Part shown: piece after piece, positions 16,202 through 23,790 of the stretch
Numbering within the stretch: the first letter of the stretch is position 1
How the letters are laid out: each line of letters starts with the position of its first letter
Source of the DNA: an uncultured Peptococcaceae bacterium
GTDB taxonomy: Bacteria > Bacillota > Peptococcia > Peptococcales > Peptococcaceae
NCBI GenBank assembly: GCA_902462325.1
Contig: CABQBF010000011.1
Span: forward strand, 1-32,161
Length of the DNA: 32,161 nt
Direction of reading: 5' to 3'
The notes under the pieces: generated by a model
Told to the model about the DNA's origin: nothing
Database searches by the model: none
Seen by the model: the letters and a program-made list of their open reading frames with translations, nothing else
Position numbers and translations under genes: made by a program

Positions 16202-17101
16202 TCAATCGGCGTATAATCCTTTATAATAATTTTGATAATATTTCAGAAAAATATCGCATAGGACAGAGGTCGTTTTCTTTTTGACAACGCCGTGCTCTAC
16301 ATAAATTTTATTGCGTAACGGAATCTCGGCAATGGCGTCGGCAATCACATAAGGAGGTTTTTTGATTGCCAGAAATAAACAATCTGTTTCCGCCAGAATT
16401 TCGTGAAAAACCTTAATATCGCTGGCTTCATATTTAATATTGGCAGTTCCCATATTTTGCAGCGCCTGCTCCATCAAAGAGGGATAGGTATTATAGGGTT
16501 TAAAATTGATGAGCGGTAACTCACACAGCGTAGCCATGGAGATGGTTTTATATTTTTTTATGTAAGGATTATCGGCAGCGCCATAAACCATGAGATGCTC
16601 TTTAGACATGAGAGAAAATTCTAATTCGTCGGGAATCGTGTAGCTTTGGATGTTTTCGCCAATTACTCTGGAGATAATGCCGACACCGTCTTGTTGCAGC
16701 AAGGTTTGCACAATCTCTTCGCTGGCTATATTTTTGATAAAACACTGCACATTGGGATAGGTCTTAGCGAAGTCTTTATAAAAGCGGGCGTAGCTGGTCC
16801 AGATATTAATTTCTGTTAGAATATCCAGTCGGCCCGTAATACTGTCTGGTTTTTCCTCTTGTGCTTTGATGCTATCATAAATGGATATAATCTGCTCAAA
16901 TTTTTTGACGATATCTTCTCCTTGCGGCGTTAAAAAAATGCCTTTGGTGTTGCGGTAAAAAATCTCAATTTCTAAGTCGGTCTCAACAGCGGCAATAATA
17001 CGGCTTAACTGCTGTTGATTGATATAAAGGTGCCGACTGGCTTTGTTGATAGACTTCCACTTGGACACCTCAACGATATAACGCATGTGTTCAATTTTCA
17101 T
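16202..17101 (-). CDS. LysR-family transcriptional regulator, stand-alone
   Basis: 299-aa LysR-type protein. The winged helix-turn-helix begins MKIEHMRYIVEVSKWKSIN and includes a KASRHLYINQQQLSRII recognition region; a substrate-binding-like domain follows. ATG 17116 is in frame, but 17101 gives the normal family start and has AGGGA five bases before it. It is convergent with the ABC operon, and the next genes upstream point the same way, so it has no divergent neighbour and its target is not evident. It is related in style to the regulator at 3140-4087 but clearly distinct. Confidence 0.88.
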   Translation of the reverse strand: MKIEHMRYIVEVSKWKSINKASRHLYINQQQLSRIIAAVETDLEIEIFYRNTKGIFLTPQGEDIVKKFEQIISIYDSIKAQEEKPDSITGRLDILTEINIWTSYARFYKDFAKTYPNVQCFIKNIASEEIVQTLLQQDGVGIISRVIGENIQSYTIPDELEFSLMSKEHLMVYGAADNPYIKKYKTISMATLCELPLINFKPYNTYPSLMEQALQNMGTANIKYEASDIKVFHEILAETDCLFLAIKKPPYVIADAIAEIPLRNKIYVEHGVVKKKTTSVLCDIFLKYYQNYYKGLYAD

Positions 17102-17193
17102 GATGTTCCCTACCAATCTATTCTATTTGTATATAGTGGTATGAATTAAAAGGTATAGTTTTTTGACAGAAATAGCAAACAAAAAATTGCACA

Positions 17194-17235
17194 GAAAAAA
17201 GCGGTTATATCGGGAAAATTTCCAATATAACCGCT
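17194..17235 (-). terminator. Terminator of the radical SAM operon
   Basis: AGCGGTTATAT (17200-17210) and ATATAACCGCT (17225-17235) form a perfect 11-bp stem. On the minus strand the stem is followed by six T (complement of 17194-17199). It lies about 175 bases after the last radical SAM stop codon. Confidence 0.8.
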
Positions 17236-17410
17236 ATATACGGCTGCTATTTTATTGCCTAAAAATCTATACATAGTTCAACATTTTGTTTAGTATAATC
17301 TATTCTTATTGTTCTGTCAAGTTACAGAATTAGAATACGAAGGATGGGTGGGCGAAACGCCTCCCCATAGGTATCTTGTTCTATCAGTGAATTATCTTGA
17401 GTTTTTAGAT
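17236..17410. other. Non-coding stretch after the radical SAM genes
   Basis: Together with 17102-17193 this makes a gap of about 300 bases between the LysR gene and the radical SAM genes. It is AT-rich. The only structure seen is a small imperfect hairpin ATGGG/CCCAT with an inner GGCG stem at 17344-17368. No gene is supported. Confidence 0.4.
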
Positions 17411-18292
17411 TTACCCCAGCGATTTCAGTTCTTGCCGATAGGCTTGCATTTCTGCTTCGCTGATATGATCGATGACCCATTGCAGTTGGCCGATGACTTT
17501 TTCCTTATCCCGCGGCAGATAGGCGGTGAAAGGGAAAAAGTTGGACTTGGTGTTGGCTAAAAGATGGGTGCGGATTTGTAAATGCTGTATAAAAATTTGC
17601 AGCTCCTGCAGCCGTTCTTGTTCATCTGCGGGCGTAAACTGTCCATTTTGTGCCATTTGAGCCAGTTCGGTGTCGGGAAACAGGGTAAGCGAGTCGACAG
17701 AAATAAAGTAGGGATTGAGTTGACTGAACAGGCGGGCGCTATTGATGGCATTGCGGTAGCCATGGCCTTTTCCTGCCAGCCCTGTCATGTAAACCAAATA
17801 ATACTCAATGCCGGCTTGGTCCAATTTGCGGCATTGGGTAAAAATATCTTGGGCGGTGTAGCCTTTGTTTGCTAGCGTCAGTGTGGCGTTATCACCGCTT
17901 TCAGTACCGATGGTCAGACCGTTGATGCCCATAGCTCGCAATTTTTGCAGTTGCCCCAGCGTTTTGCTTTTTATGTCGCGAATGCTGGCGAACATGGCAA
18001 TATGCTGGCACTTGATGAGATAGTCCCGCACGGTCAAGGCCCGCAGCTTGAGATTTTCGTAGCTCATGGCAAAGGGATTGGCGCCAGTCCAGAAAATGCG
18101 GCGGGCGTGGGGCTGATAGTGCTGGATTTCGGCCAAATCGGCTTCAAATTCTTCCATGGGCGACAGACGAAAGGGCTCGTTCCGATACAGATTGCAGAAC
18201 CAGCAGCGGCCATAGGTGCAGCCGGAGGCGGCCTGTATGATGCAGGAGCTGGCTTCGTAGGGAGGCCGCCAGGTACGGCCGGTAAAATGCAT
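17411..18292 (-). CDS. Radical SAM protein, COG1032-like (second in operon)
   Basis: 293-aa radical SAM enzyme. The cluster motif is C25-TYGR-C30-WF-C33 (C-x4-C-x2-C), the spacing used by the COG1032-type group whose N-terminus reads MHF/YTG-WRPPYEA and which has GC-(4 residues)-CxFC-x-(L/M)Y. TIGTESGD later marks the SAM-binding barrel. AGGAGG lies about seven bases before the ATG. It follows its paralog by 29 bases. No B12-binding or SPASM domain is visible at this length. The substrate is unknown; the group is largely uncharacterised. Confidence 0.88.
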   Translation of the reverse strand: MHFTGRTWRPPYEASSCIIQAASGCTYGRCWFCNLYRNEPFRLSPMEEFEADLAEIQHYQPHARRIFWTGANPFAMSYENLKLRALTVRDYLIKCQHIAMFASIRDIKSKTLGQLQKLRAMGINGLTIGTESGDNATLTLANKGYTAQDIFTQCRKLDQAGIEYYLVYMTGLAGKGHGYRNAINSARLFSQLNPYFISVDSLTLFPDTELAQMAQNGQFTPADEQERLQELQIFIQHLQIRTHLLANTKSNFFPFTAYLPRDKEKVIGQLQWVIDHISEAEMQAYRQELKSLG

Positions 18293-18321
18293 AGTAAGTC
18301 CTCCTTTGTGTAAAATTTTTG

Positions 18322-19221
18322 TTACAGATGCTTGAGCTGCGTGCGATAGCGGCGTAATGGAGCTTCGTTTTCCGTCTGGCAGACTTGTTGCAACGCTGAT
18401 AACAGCAGTTCTTTATCTTCCGGTAAATGTCCTTGTAGCTGAATGGCGTTGGAAGCGCCGAGAGCCGCATAATAGACCGGGATGTTCAGTTGGGCGATAA
18501 GTACTGCCAGTTCTTCCAGCTTTTCCAGCTCGCCGGCCTCTTGCCAGTTGCCAGCCTGTATTTCCTGATATAATGCAGACTCGGGGTAAACGGTCAGCAT
18601 GGAAGAACCAATCAGCCGGGGATGGGTTTGATTGAAAATAGCAGCGCTGTTTTGCGCATTTTCCGAGCCGCGGCTTTTTCCGGCAATGCCGGTTAAATAA
18701 AAGAAGTTGTAGGCAATTTGGGCTTGGTCCAGCCGTTTGGTTTGGGTGATGATGTCTTGTGCCTGATAGCCTTTGTGCATAAAATTCAGTGCTGTATCGT
18801 CGCCGGTTTCTACGCCGATGGTGAGGCCGGTGTAGCCCAATTGCCGCAATTCTTGCAGTTGTGCATCTGTTTTGTTGGTCACATCGGTAACACGAGCAAA
18901 ACAGCCGATGGTCTGGCAGGCAGGCATGTAGGTATGAATCAGTTCGGCAATGGCTTTGAGCCGTTCAAAACGTAATACAAAGGGATTGGCGCCTACCAGA
19001 TAGATGCGCTTTATGCTTTGACTGCCCCAGCGTTCTAGCTGCGCCTTGGCTTCCTGTAAATCGGTCTCTATATCTTCTAAAGGCGACATGCGGAAAGGAA
19101 AGGGCAAATCATCGTAGAGCGTACAAAATTTGCAACGGTGATGGGTACAGCCAGCAGTGACTTCAATAAGCAGCGAGCCTGCCTCATAAGGCGGCCGCCA
19201 GATAGTTCCTGTGTAATGCAT
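18322..19221 (-). CDS. Radical SAM protein, COG1032-like (first in operon)
   Basis: 299-aa paralog of the next gene in the operon. It has the same N-terminal MHYTGTIWRPPYEAGS block, the cluster motif C25-THHR-C30-KF-C33, and TIGVETGDD later. AAGGAG lies nine bases before the ATG at 19221; an ATG eight bases upstream is out of frame. The gene is preceded by a roughly 150-base leader and a good promoter. It is divergent from an HxlR regulator, so expression may respond to redox or small electrophile signals, as many HxlR proteins do (inference). Confidence 0.88.
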   Translation of the reverse strand: MHYTGTIWRPPYEAGSLLIEVTAGCTHHRCKFCTLYDDLPFPFRMSPLEDIETDLQEAKAQLERWGSQSIKRIYLVGANPFVLRFERLKAIAELIHTYMPACQTIGCFARVTDVTNKTDAQLQELRQLGYTGLTIGVETGDDTALNFMHKGYQAQDIITQTKRLDQAQIAYNFFYLTGIAGKSRGSENAQNSAAIFNQTHPRLIGSSMLTVYPESALYQEIQAGNWQEAGELEKLEELAVLIAQLNIPVYYAALGASNAIQLQGHLPEDKELLLSALQQVCQTENEAPLRRYRTQLKHL

Positions 19222-19326
19222 AGTGCATCGCTCCTTTTGATGGTGAAAGATAAGTGTTGTTGTTCCGTGCCAATACTGAAATGAAGAGGTTTTGGTAAAA
19301 GCAGCAGAGCAACAGTTGATGTAGAA

Positions 19327-19373
19327 GAAAGCTTTTTGTGCTTTCAGGACGACAATGCCAGCTGTATCGTCCT
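19327..19373 (-). other. Two hairpins at the 5' end of the radical SAM leader
   Basis: On the minus strand the predicted transcript starts near 19373. It would open with the stem AGGACGA/TCGTCCT (19346-19352/19367-19373) and then GAAAGC/GCTTTC (19327-19332/19340-19345), directly adjacent. No T tract follows. They may protect the 5' end or be part of a control element. The remaining leader (19222-19326) shows nothing clear. Confidence 0.45.
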
Positions 19374-19379
19374 ATCTGT

Positions 19380-19408
19380 ATCATATTGGATTGTTTGTGC
19401 GAACGCAA
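19380..19408 (-). promoter_or_regulatory. Promoter of the radical SAM operon
   Basis: On the minus strand, TTGCGT (-35, 19403-19408) and TATGAT (-10, 19380-19385) are 17 bases apart. Confidence 0.6.
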
Positions 19409-19426
19409 GTACGGTATTTTTTTAGT

Positions 19427-19450
19427 GTTAGTATCTTTTTTGGTACTAAC
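19427..19450. promoter_or_regulatory. Operator-like dyad between the divergent promoters
   Basis: GTTAGTATC (19427-19435) and GGTACTAAC (19442-19450) form a 9-bp inverted repeat with one mismatch around six T. Its centre is about 65 bases from both predicted transcription starts, so one protein could control both promoters. The adjacent HxlR gene is the obvious candidate. Confidence 0.55.
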
Positions 19451-19469
19451 TCCAAAAAAAGCCCCTGCA

Positions 19470-19498
19470 TTGTACCCAATCATTTTTTGCGTTATAAT
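19470..19498 (+). promoter_or_regulatory. Promoter of the HxlR gene
   Basis: TTGTAC (-35, 19470-19475) and TATAAT (-10, 19493-19498) with a 17-base spacer. The predicted leader is short and carries AAAGGAG before the ATG at 19519. Confidence 0.7.
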
Positions 19499-19518
19499 AG
19501 GCGAAAGGAGTGGTTTGG

Positions 19519-19899
19519 ATGGCAGAGAATAAATTTCAATCACCGGAAATGCTGGCCCGTTGTCTGCCTATGAGCAGTTTACAGGCGGTACTGGGCGGTA
19601 AATGGAAAATATTGATTTTATGGTATATAGCCTTTTATAAGGTGCAGCGCTTTGGTGAGCTTTTGCGGCGGCTGGACGGTATCACCCAGTCTACTTTGAC
19701 CAAGCAGCTTCGAGAATTGGAACGGGACGGTTTCCTACATCGGGAAATTTTTCAGGAGATTCCGCCCCATGTAGAGTATAGTTTGACCGATATGGGTAAG
19801 AGCTTTGTCCCTATTCTGAATGAGATGTTGTTGTGGAGCCAACAGCATCTTTGTCCGCCCGATTATATAAATCCTTATGGAGATTGTCCTTTACAATAA
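19519..19899 (+). CDS. HxlR-family transcriptional regulator
   Basis: 126-aa winged-helix regulator. The N-terminal Cys15 and the block VLGGKWKILILWYIA match the HxlR family, followed by FGELLRRLDGITQSTLTKQL (DNA recognition) and a wing ending PPHVEYSLTDMG. In related HypR and YodB a cysteine at this place senses electrophiles or disulfide stress; whether Cys15 does so here is inference. GTG at 19510 is in frame, but AAAGGAG eight bases before ATG 19519 decides the start. It is divergent from the radical SAM pair with a dyad between them. Confidence 0.9.
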   Translation: MAENKFQSPEMLARCLPMSSLQAVLGGKWKILILWYIAFYKVQRFGELLRRLDGITQSTLTKQLRELERDGFLHREIFQEIPPHVEYSLTDMGKSFVPILNEMLLWSQQHLCPPDYINPYGDCPLQ

Positions 19900-19918
19900 A
19901 AATAGGAACTGCGCTTCC

Positions 19919-19947
19919 TTGTATTATAGTTACTATTAAACTAAAAT
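19919..19947 (+). promoter_or_regulatory. Promoter of the DUF6809 gene
   Basis: TTGTAT (-35, 19919-19924) and TAAAAT (-10, 19942-19947) with 17 bases between. Because the -10 covers the upstream in-frame ATG at 19946, it supports the later start at 19994. Confidence 0.5.
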
Positions 19948-19993
19948 GAACGAGGATACCGTTATCACGAAAAAAGACAAGGAGTGGGTTGTT

Positions 19994-20263
19994 ATGGAAA
20001 CTGTATTGGAAGAATTGTATAACGGAAAGATTATTCCCTTTGAACAGCAGCGTTCAAGGCGCTTTCAGGAGGCGCGGCGGCAACTGCGTGAGAAGGAGGA
20101 CGCTTTTCGCGGTAAATTGGAGGATGGGCTGATTGACGAGCTACATGATTTGCTGGCAGAATATACGCGGTTGCTGTCCATTGATATGGAGGAGGATTTT
20201 GTCAACGGCTTTAAGCTGGGCACGCGGATGATGTGTCAGGTATTTCAAGAGCCGGTGCAGTAA
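19994..20263 (+). CDS. Small DUF6809-like protein
   Basis: 89-aa acidic helical protein. It has the pattern of DUF6809: an N-terminal block VLEELYNGKIIPFEQ, a charged helical middle, and the C-terminal FVNGFKLGTRMMCQVF. Function is unknown; such genes are common in gut Bacillota, often near regulators or mobile regions. An ATG at 19946 is in frame but lacks a ribosome binding site; AAGGAG precedes 19994. It stands alone between a promoter and a strong terminator. Confidence 0.75.
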   Translation: METVLEELYNGKIIPFEQQRSRRFQEARRQLREKEDAFRGKLEDGLIDELHDLLAEYTRLLSIDMEEDFVNGFKLGTRMMCQVFQEPVQ

Positions 20264-20286
20264 AAACAAAGCGTGTAAACGGTGTG

Positions 20287-20331
20287 ACGGGCGGGAATGT
20301 GGCTTTGTAAGCGGCAGTCCCGCCCGTGTTT
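20287..20331 (+). terminator. Terminator after the DUF6809 gene
   Basis: ACGGGCGGGA (20287-20296) pairs perfectly with TCCCGCCCGT (20318-20327), followed by GTTTT. Confidence 0.8.
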
Positions 20332-20392
20332 TGCGATGGTATGTGCAATGGAGCGTTGTTTATCAGTAAATTTGCAAAGGGGGTGTTTCGTC

Positions 20393-20421
20393 TTGACAAT
20401 AGCGATATTCGATAATATAAT
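20393..20421 (+). promoter_or_regulatory. Consensus promoter of the PadR-DUF2812 operon
   Basis: TTGACA (20393-20398), a 17-base spacer and TATAAT (20416-20421): a perfect sigma-70/SigA match. An unregulated promoter this good would be very active, in keeping with strong repression through the overlapping operator repeats. Confidence 0.9.
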
Positions 20422-20446
20422 GAGTGTGTAATAACGATATTCGATA
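20403..20446. promoter_or_regulatory. Repeated operator of PadR
   Basis: CGATATTCGATA occurs twice, at 20403-20414 (between -35 and -10) and at 20435-20446 (just after the expected transcription start), 32 bases or about three helix turns apart. The placement would block polymerase binding and escape. Binding by the PadR protein encoded directly downstream is inferred. Confidence 0.75.
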
Positions 20447-20461
20447 TAGGAGGGAAACGCC

Positions 20462-20785
20462 ATGCCCAGAGAAAAATTTCAAACGCTGACAGAGCAAATG
20501 TTTTACATCTTATTATGTTTGCGCACCGAATGCTGCGGCATGGATATTATGGAGCAGGTACGCAGCATGACCGGCGGCCGTGTGGTTGTGGGGCCAGGTA
20601 CCTTGTATCATCTGTTGGAGCAGTTTGTCGCTGCCGACATGATTTATGAAACAAAAGTAGAAGGACGGCGGCGTAGCTATCTGCTTACCGACAAAGGACG
20701 GGCGCGGTTGACTGCCGAGTATGAGCGGCTATGTCTGCAAGCCGCCGATTATCGTTGCTATATGGGAGAGGAGGATGGGCAATGA
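20462..20785 (+). CDS. PadR-family transcriptional regulator
   Basis: 107-aa PadR-type winged-helix repressor. LTEQMFYILLCLRTECCGMDIMEQV is the first helix region, GPGTLYHLLEQFVAADMI the recognition helix region, and EGRRRSYLLTDKGRARL the wing, followed by a short C-terminal dimerisation helix. AGGAGG lies eight bases before the ATG. Its stop overlaps the start of the DUF2812 gene (ATGA). PadR genes paired with DUF2812 membrane proteins are a recurrent arrangement in Bacillota; the ligand is unknown. Confidence 0.93.
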   Translation: MPREKFQTLTEQMFYILLCLRTECCGMDIMEQVRSMTGGRVVVGPGTLYHLLEQFVAADMIYETKVEGRRRSYLLTDKGRARLTAEYERLCLQAADYRCYMGEEDGQ

Positions 20786-22092
20786 GAACGGTTATGTATC
20801 GGATGGAGGATTATGTATTATACGATTATACTGGCGTGGAGCGGCATTTATCGGCTATGGCGGCTAAGGGCTGGCGGTTGGAATCTGCTGGTGATTATTT
20901 GTGGAAGTATCGGCGGGCTGAACCGGCAAAGCTGACTTACGCCGTTACCTATGCGCCGGACGCTTCTGAATGGAATTTGCAGCCGACAGAACGGCAGCAA
21001 ATGCTGACCGACTATTGTGCAGAGGCTGGCTGGCAGAAAGTAACCGATTGGCTGCAAATGCAAATTTTTTGCACAGCAGAGGAAGATCCCATTCCGCTGG
21101 AAACCGATGAAGCTCTGCGGCTGGAGATAACAAGAGAAGCTATGTGGAGCAAATTTTTACTGGTACAGGCGGGTAGTTTGTTTTTGTCTCTGGTGATAGC
21201 AGGTATTTTGCTTTTGTCGTTTGTTGGCAATCCTATTCTGCATTTATCCAAAGGCTATCTGCTAGCCTTGGATGTACTTGTTTTGTATGGCATTTTTCAA
21301 AATGTGTTTCATTTAGGCGGCTATTGTTGGTGGAGCCGTCGGTCGGAGAAATCGGTGGAGCAGGGCGGCAGTTGTGCGGCGCCGCCGCCTTATTTGCTGG
21401 TCAACAAGATTGGCCGCATCGGGACGGCTGTGTTTTTGCTTGCTTTTGCGCTGCTGATTTTGCAGGATAAAGGCAAGGGACCAGGGTTGTATGCGGTGCT
21501 GTATATGTTGCTTCTTTTTGTGATGATTTTTTTGTTGCGGCAGATGCAGAAGTTTTTCAAGCAAAGGGGTCTATCCAAAGGCAAAAATATTTTCGCCCTC
21601 ATTTTGCTGGACATTTTACTGGCCCTTTCATTGATTGGCGGGCTGAACTATTACGCTTTGCAAGCCGGTTGGTTTCTGCCGCAGACGGTAACCCAGGAAG
21701 AGCTGTTGATAACGGTGGAGGACTTGCAGGAAGTCTCCGGTTTGGAGTATCAGCAGCAAAAAAATGCGCATAGCTCAATTTTGCTTACCCGTTTTTACGG
21801 AAGGCAGTGGGGAGAGCAAACAACGGATCTGGAATATGAAATGATAGAGGTAAAATGGCAGGCCCTTTATGACTGGTGCTTGCAGCAGTATTTGCAAGAG
21901 AATAAGAGTTTCCCAGAGGCTGGCGTTTATCAAGCTTTGAAAGTAGAGTTTCAGCAGACAGTCTATCAATATTATGTGGATGATAAACCGGTTAACCAAT
22001 GGTTGCTGTGTAAAGACAATCGCATCTTGAAGTTTTGTGCCAGTTGGCCGTTAACAGAGGCGCAATTGCAAATTGTGGGAGAAAAGCTGTAA
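20782..22092 (+). CDS. DUF2812-domain membrane protein
   Basis: 436-aa protein. The N-terminal 110 or so residues form a DUF2812 domain (DYTGVERHLSAMAAKGWRLESAG, then FTYAVTY-like LTYAVTY). Hydrophobic pairs around residues 125-175 and 205-295 give about four to five membrane segments, and a soluble C-terminal domain of about 140 residues follows. The frame is open to 20731, but the ATG at 20782 overlaps the PadR stop and is preceded by GGAGAGGAGG. Probably a membrane stress or signalling protein repressed by the coupled PadR; function unproven. Confidence 0.85.
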   Translation: MRTVMYRMEDYVLYDYTGVERHLSAMAAKGWRLESAGDYLWKYRRAEPAKLTYAVTYAPDASEWNLQPTERQQMLTDYCAEAGWQKVTDWLQMQIFCTAEEDPIPLETDEALRLEITREAMWSKFLLVQAGSLFLSLVIAGILLLSFVGNPILHLSKGYLLALDVLVLYGIFQNVFHLGGYCWWSRRSEKSVEQGGSCAAPPPYLLVNKIGRIGTAVFLLAFALLILQDKGKGPGLYAVLYMLLLFVMIFLLRQMQKFFKQRGLSKGKNIFALILLDILLALSLIGGLNYYALQAGWFLPQTVTQEELLITVEDLQEVSGLEYQQQKNAHSSILLTRFYGRQWGEQTTDLEYEMIEVKWQALYDWCLQQYLQENKSFPEAGVYQALKVEFQQTVYQYYVDDKPVNQWLLCKDNRILKFCASWPLTEAQLQIVGEKL

Positions 22093-22106
22093 CTATGAAA
22101 AAGCAC

Positions 22107-22160
22107 AAAAAAGACCAGCCATCATTTCTGTTTAAAGAACAGGTTTGATGGCTGGTTTTG
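22107..22160. terminator. Bidirectional terminator between DUF2812 gene and metQ
   Basis: ACCAGCCATCA (22114-22124) pairs with TGATGGCTGGT (22146-22156), with an inner stem CTGTT/AACAG (22128-22132/22138-22142). TTTTG follows on the plus strand, and six T follow on the minus strand (complement of 22107-22112). Confidence 0.85.
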
Positions 22161-22187
22161 TGTTAGAAAGCGACTTTCAAATTCTGA

Positions 22188-23036
22188 TTAGAAAATTGGC
22201 ACAACAGCGCCTTCATAGGTATCGTTGATGAAGGTTTTTACTTCATCGCTAGTCAGAGCTTTTACCAAAGCCTGAATTTTTTCAGAATCTTCATTCCCTT
22301 CTTTTACAACCAGAATGTTGGCGAAGGTCTGGGCAGCTTCGGAAGCAGCGTCTTCACAAGCCAGAGCGTCCTGGGCCACATTCAGACCGGCTGGGATAGC
22401 ATAGTTGCCGTTGATTACAGCGAAATCAGCGCCGTCCAATGTACTTGGCAGAGCAGCGGCTTCTACTTCCTGTAATTCGATATTGTATGGGTTGTCTACG
22501 ATATCCTGTTTGGTTGCAGTTAAGCCTGCATCTTCTTTTAAGGTGATGATGCCCTGAGCCTGCAGCAACTGTAAAGCGCGGGCTTCATTGGTTACATCAT
22601 TTGGTACGGCTATGATAGCACCATCAGCAAGTTCATCTAAAGAAGCATGGTTGGTAGAATAAATACCGAATGGTTCATAGTGCACGGCGGCAACAGAAAC
22701 CAGATGGGTGTCCCGCTCTGCATTGAAGTCAGTCAGATATGGCTGATGCTGGAAGTAGTTGGCGTCGATTTCATCATTTTCTACAACCAGGTTTGGCTGT
22801 ACATAGTCGGTAAATTCAGTTACCTGCAGTTCATAACCTTCTGCTTCCAGTACTTCACCGGCAACAGCTAAGATTTCAGCATGTGGCGATGGAGAAGCTG
22901 CCACGGTGATGACCTTGTCTTCTGCATCGGCGTTGGCGTCAGCATTATTGTTGGCGTCATTGCTGCCGCTGCCGCAGCCAGCCAGCAGACCAACGGACAG
23001 GGCTGCTGTTAAAGCGATTGTTACAAATTTTTTCAT
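22188..23036 (-). CDS. metQ: D-methionine/methionine-binding lipoprotein MetQ
   Basis: 282-aa substrate-binding lipoprotein of the methionine ABC importer (NlpA/MetQ family). The signal peptide runs to residue 20 with lipobox LLAG-C21, followed by an Asn/Asp/Ala-rich linker and the family body (TVAASPSPHAEIL, YFQHQPYL, VPNDVTNEARALQLL). GGGGGA lies ahead of the ATG. It is last in a metN-metI-metQ operon, 73 bases after metI, and ends at a bidirectional terminator. The SAM-I riboswitch upstream of metN places it under methionine/SAM control. Confidence 0.95.
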   Translation of the reverse strand: MKKFVTIALTAALSVGLLAGCGSGSNDANNNADANADAEDKVITVAASPSPHAEILAVAGEVLEAEGYELQVTEFTDYVQPNLVVENDEIDANYFQHQPYLTDFNAERDTHLVSVAAVHYEPFGIYSTNHASLDELADGAIIAVPNDVTNEARALQLLQAQGIITLKEDAGLTATKQDIVDNPYNIELQEVEAAALPSTLDGADFAVINGNYAIPAGLNVAQDALACEDAASEAAQTFANILVVKEGNEDSEKIQALVKALTSDEVKTFINDTYEGAVVPIF

Positions 23037-23109
23037 TGGAAAGTCCCCCTAAAGAAGTATTTTGATATTGCTTACAGAGTATGCTCTGTGAAAGCCATGG
23101 TAAGAAAAA

Positions 23110-23790
23110 TTAATGTAAACGTTTATCGGTTTTGGACGAAATGCGCAAACCAGCGTCCTGTATGATTTGTGTGAAAATTACTAGAAATACTACACAGATA
23201 TACATTAACCCAGGTTTACCGCGGTAATAACCATAACGGATAGCGATATCACCTAAACCGCCGCCGCCTATTACACCAGCCATGGCTGAGTAGCCTAGAA
23301 TGGTGGTGGCCGCTAAAGCAGTTCCAATTAACAAAGATGGTTTGGCTTCCGGCAGCATTACTTTCGTAATAATCTGCCAGTTGCTGGCGCCCATCGACTG
23401 GGCCGCTTCAATGACGCCAAAGTCAATTTCCTTGAAAGATGATTCAATCAGTCGGGCCACAAAAGGTGCAGCGCTAACAATCAGTGGTACGATGGTAGCG
23501 TTAACTCCAAAGGTGGACCCTGTAATCATCTGGGTAAAAGGCATGATGGTAAACATCAAAATTAAAAATGGGATAGAACGTAGCAGGTTGACAACTACGT
23601 TCAAAATCTGGCTGAACATCGGCATAGGGCGCAATCCGTCTGGTGCAGTGACGATAAGCAGGATTCCTAAAGGCAGACCAAAAAGGTAAGAAAATAATGT
23701 AGAAACAAAAACCATATAAAGAGAGATTCCAGTGTTATCTACGATTAGCTGCCAGTTATTTGTAAGAAGTTCCATTAAAGATTGGAGCAT
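23110..23790 (-). CDS. metI: Methionine ABC transporter permease MetI
   Basis: 226-aa membrane permease of the MetI type with five hydrophobic segments. The coupling (EAA) loop reads EAAQSMGASNWQIITKVMLPEA, and GVIGGGGLGDIAIRYGY is family-typical. Its start lies 16 bases inside metN, with AGGAGGTGG as SD, so translation is coupled. It forms the channel for the MetN ATPase and MetQ lipoprotein. Confidence 0.95.
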   Translation of the reverse strand: MLQSLMELLTNNWQLIVDNTGISLYMVFVSTLFSYLFGLPLGILLIVTAPDGLRPMPMFSQILNVVVNLLRSIPFLILMFTIMPFTQMITGSTFGVNATIVPLIVSAAPFVARLIESSFKEIDFGVIEAAQSMGASNWQIITKVMLPEAKPSLLIGTALAATTILGYSAMAGVIGGGGLGDIAIRYGYYRGKPGLMYICVVFLVIFTQIIQDAGLRISSKTDKRLH

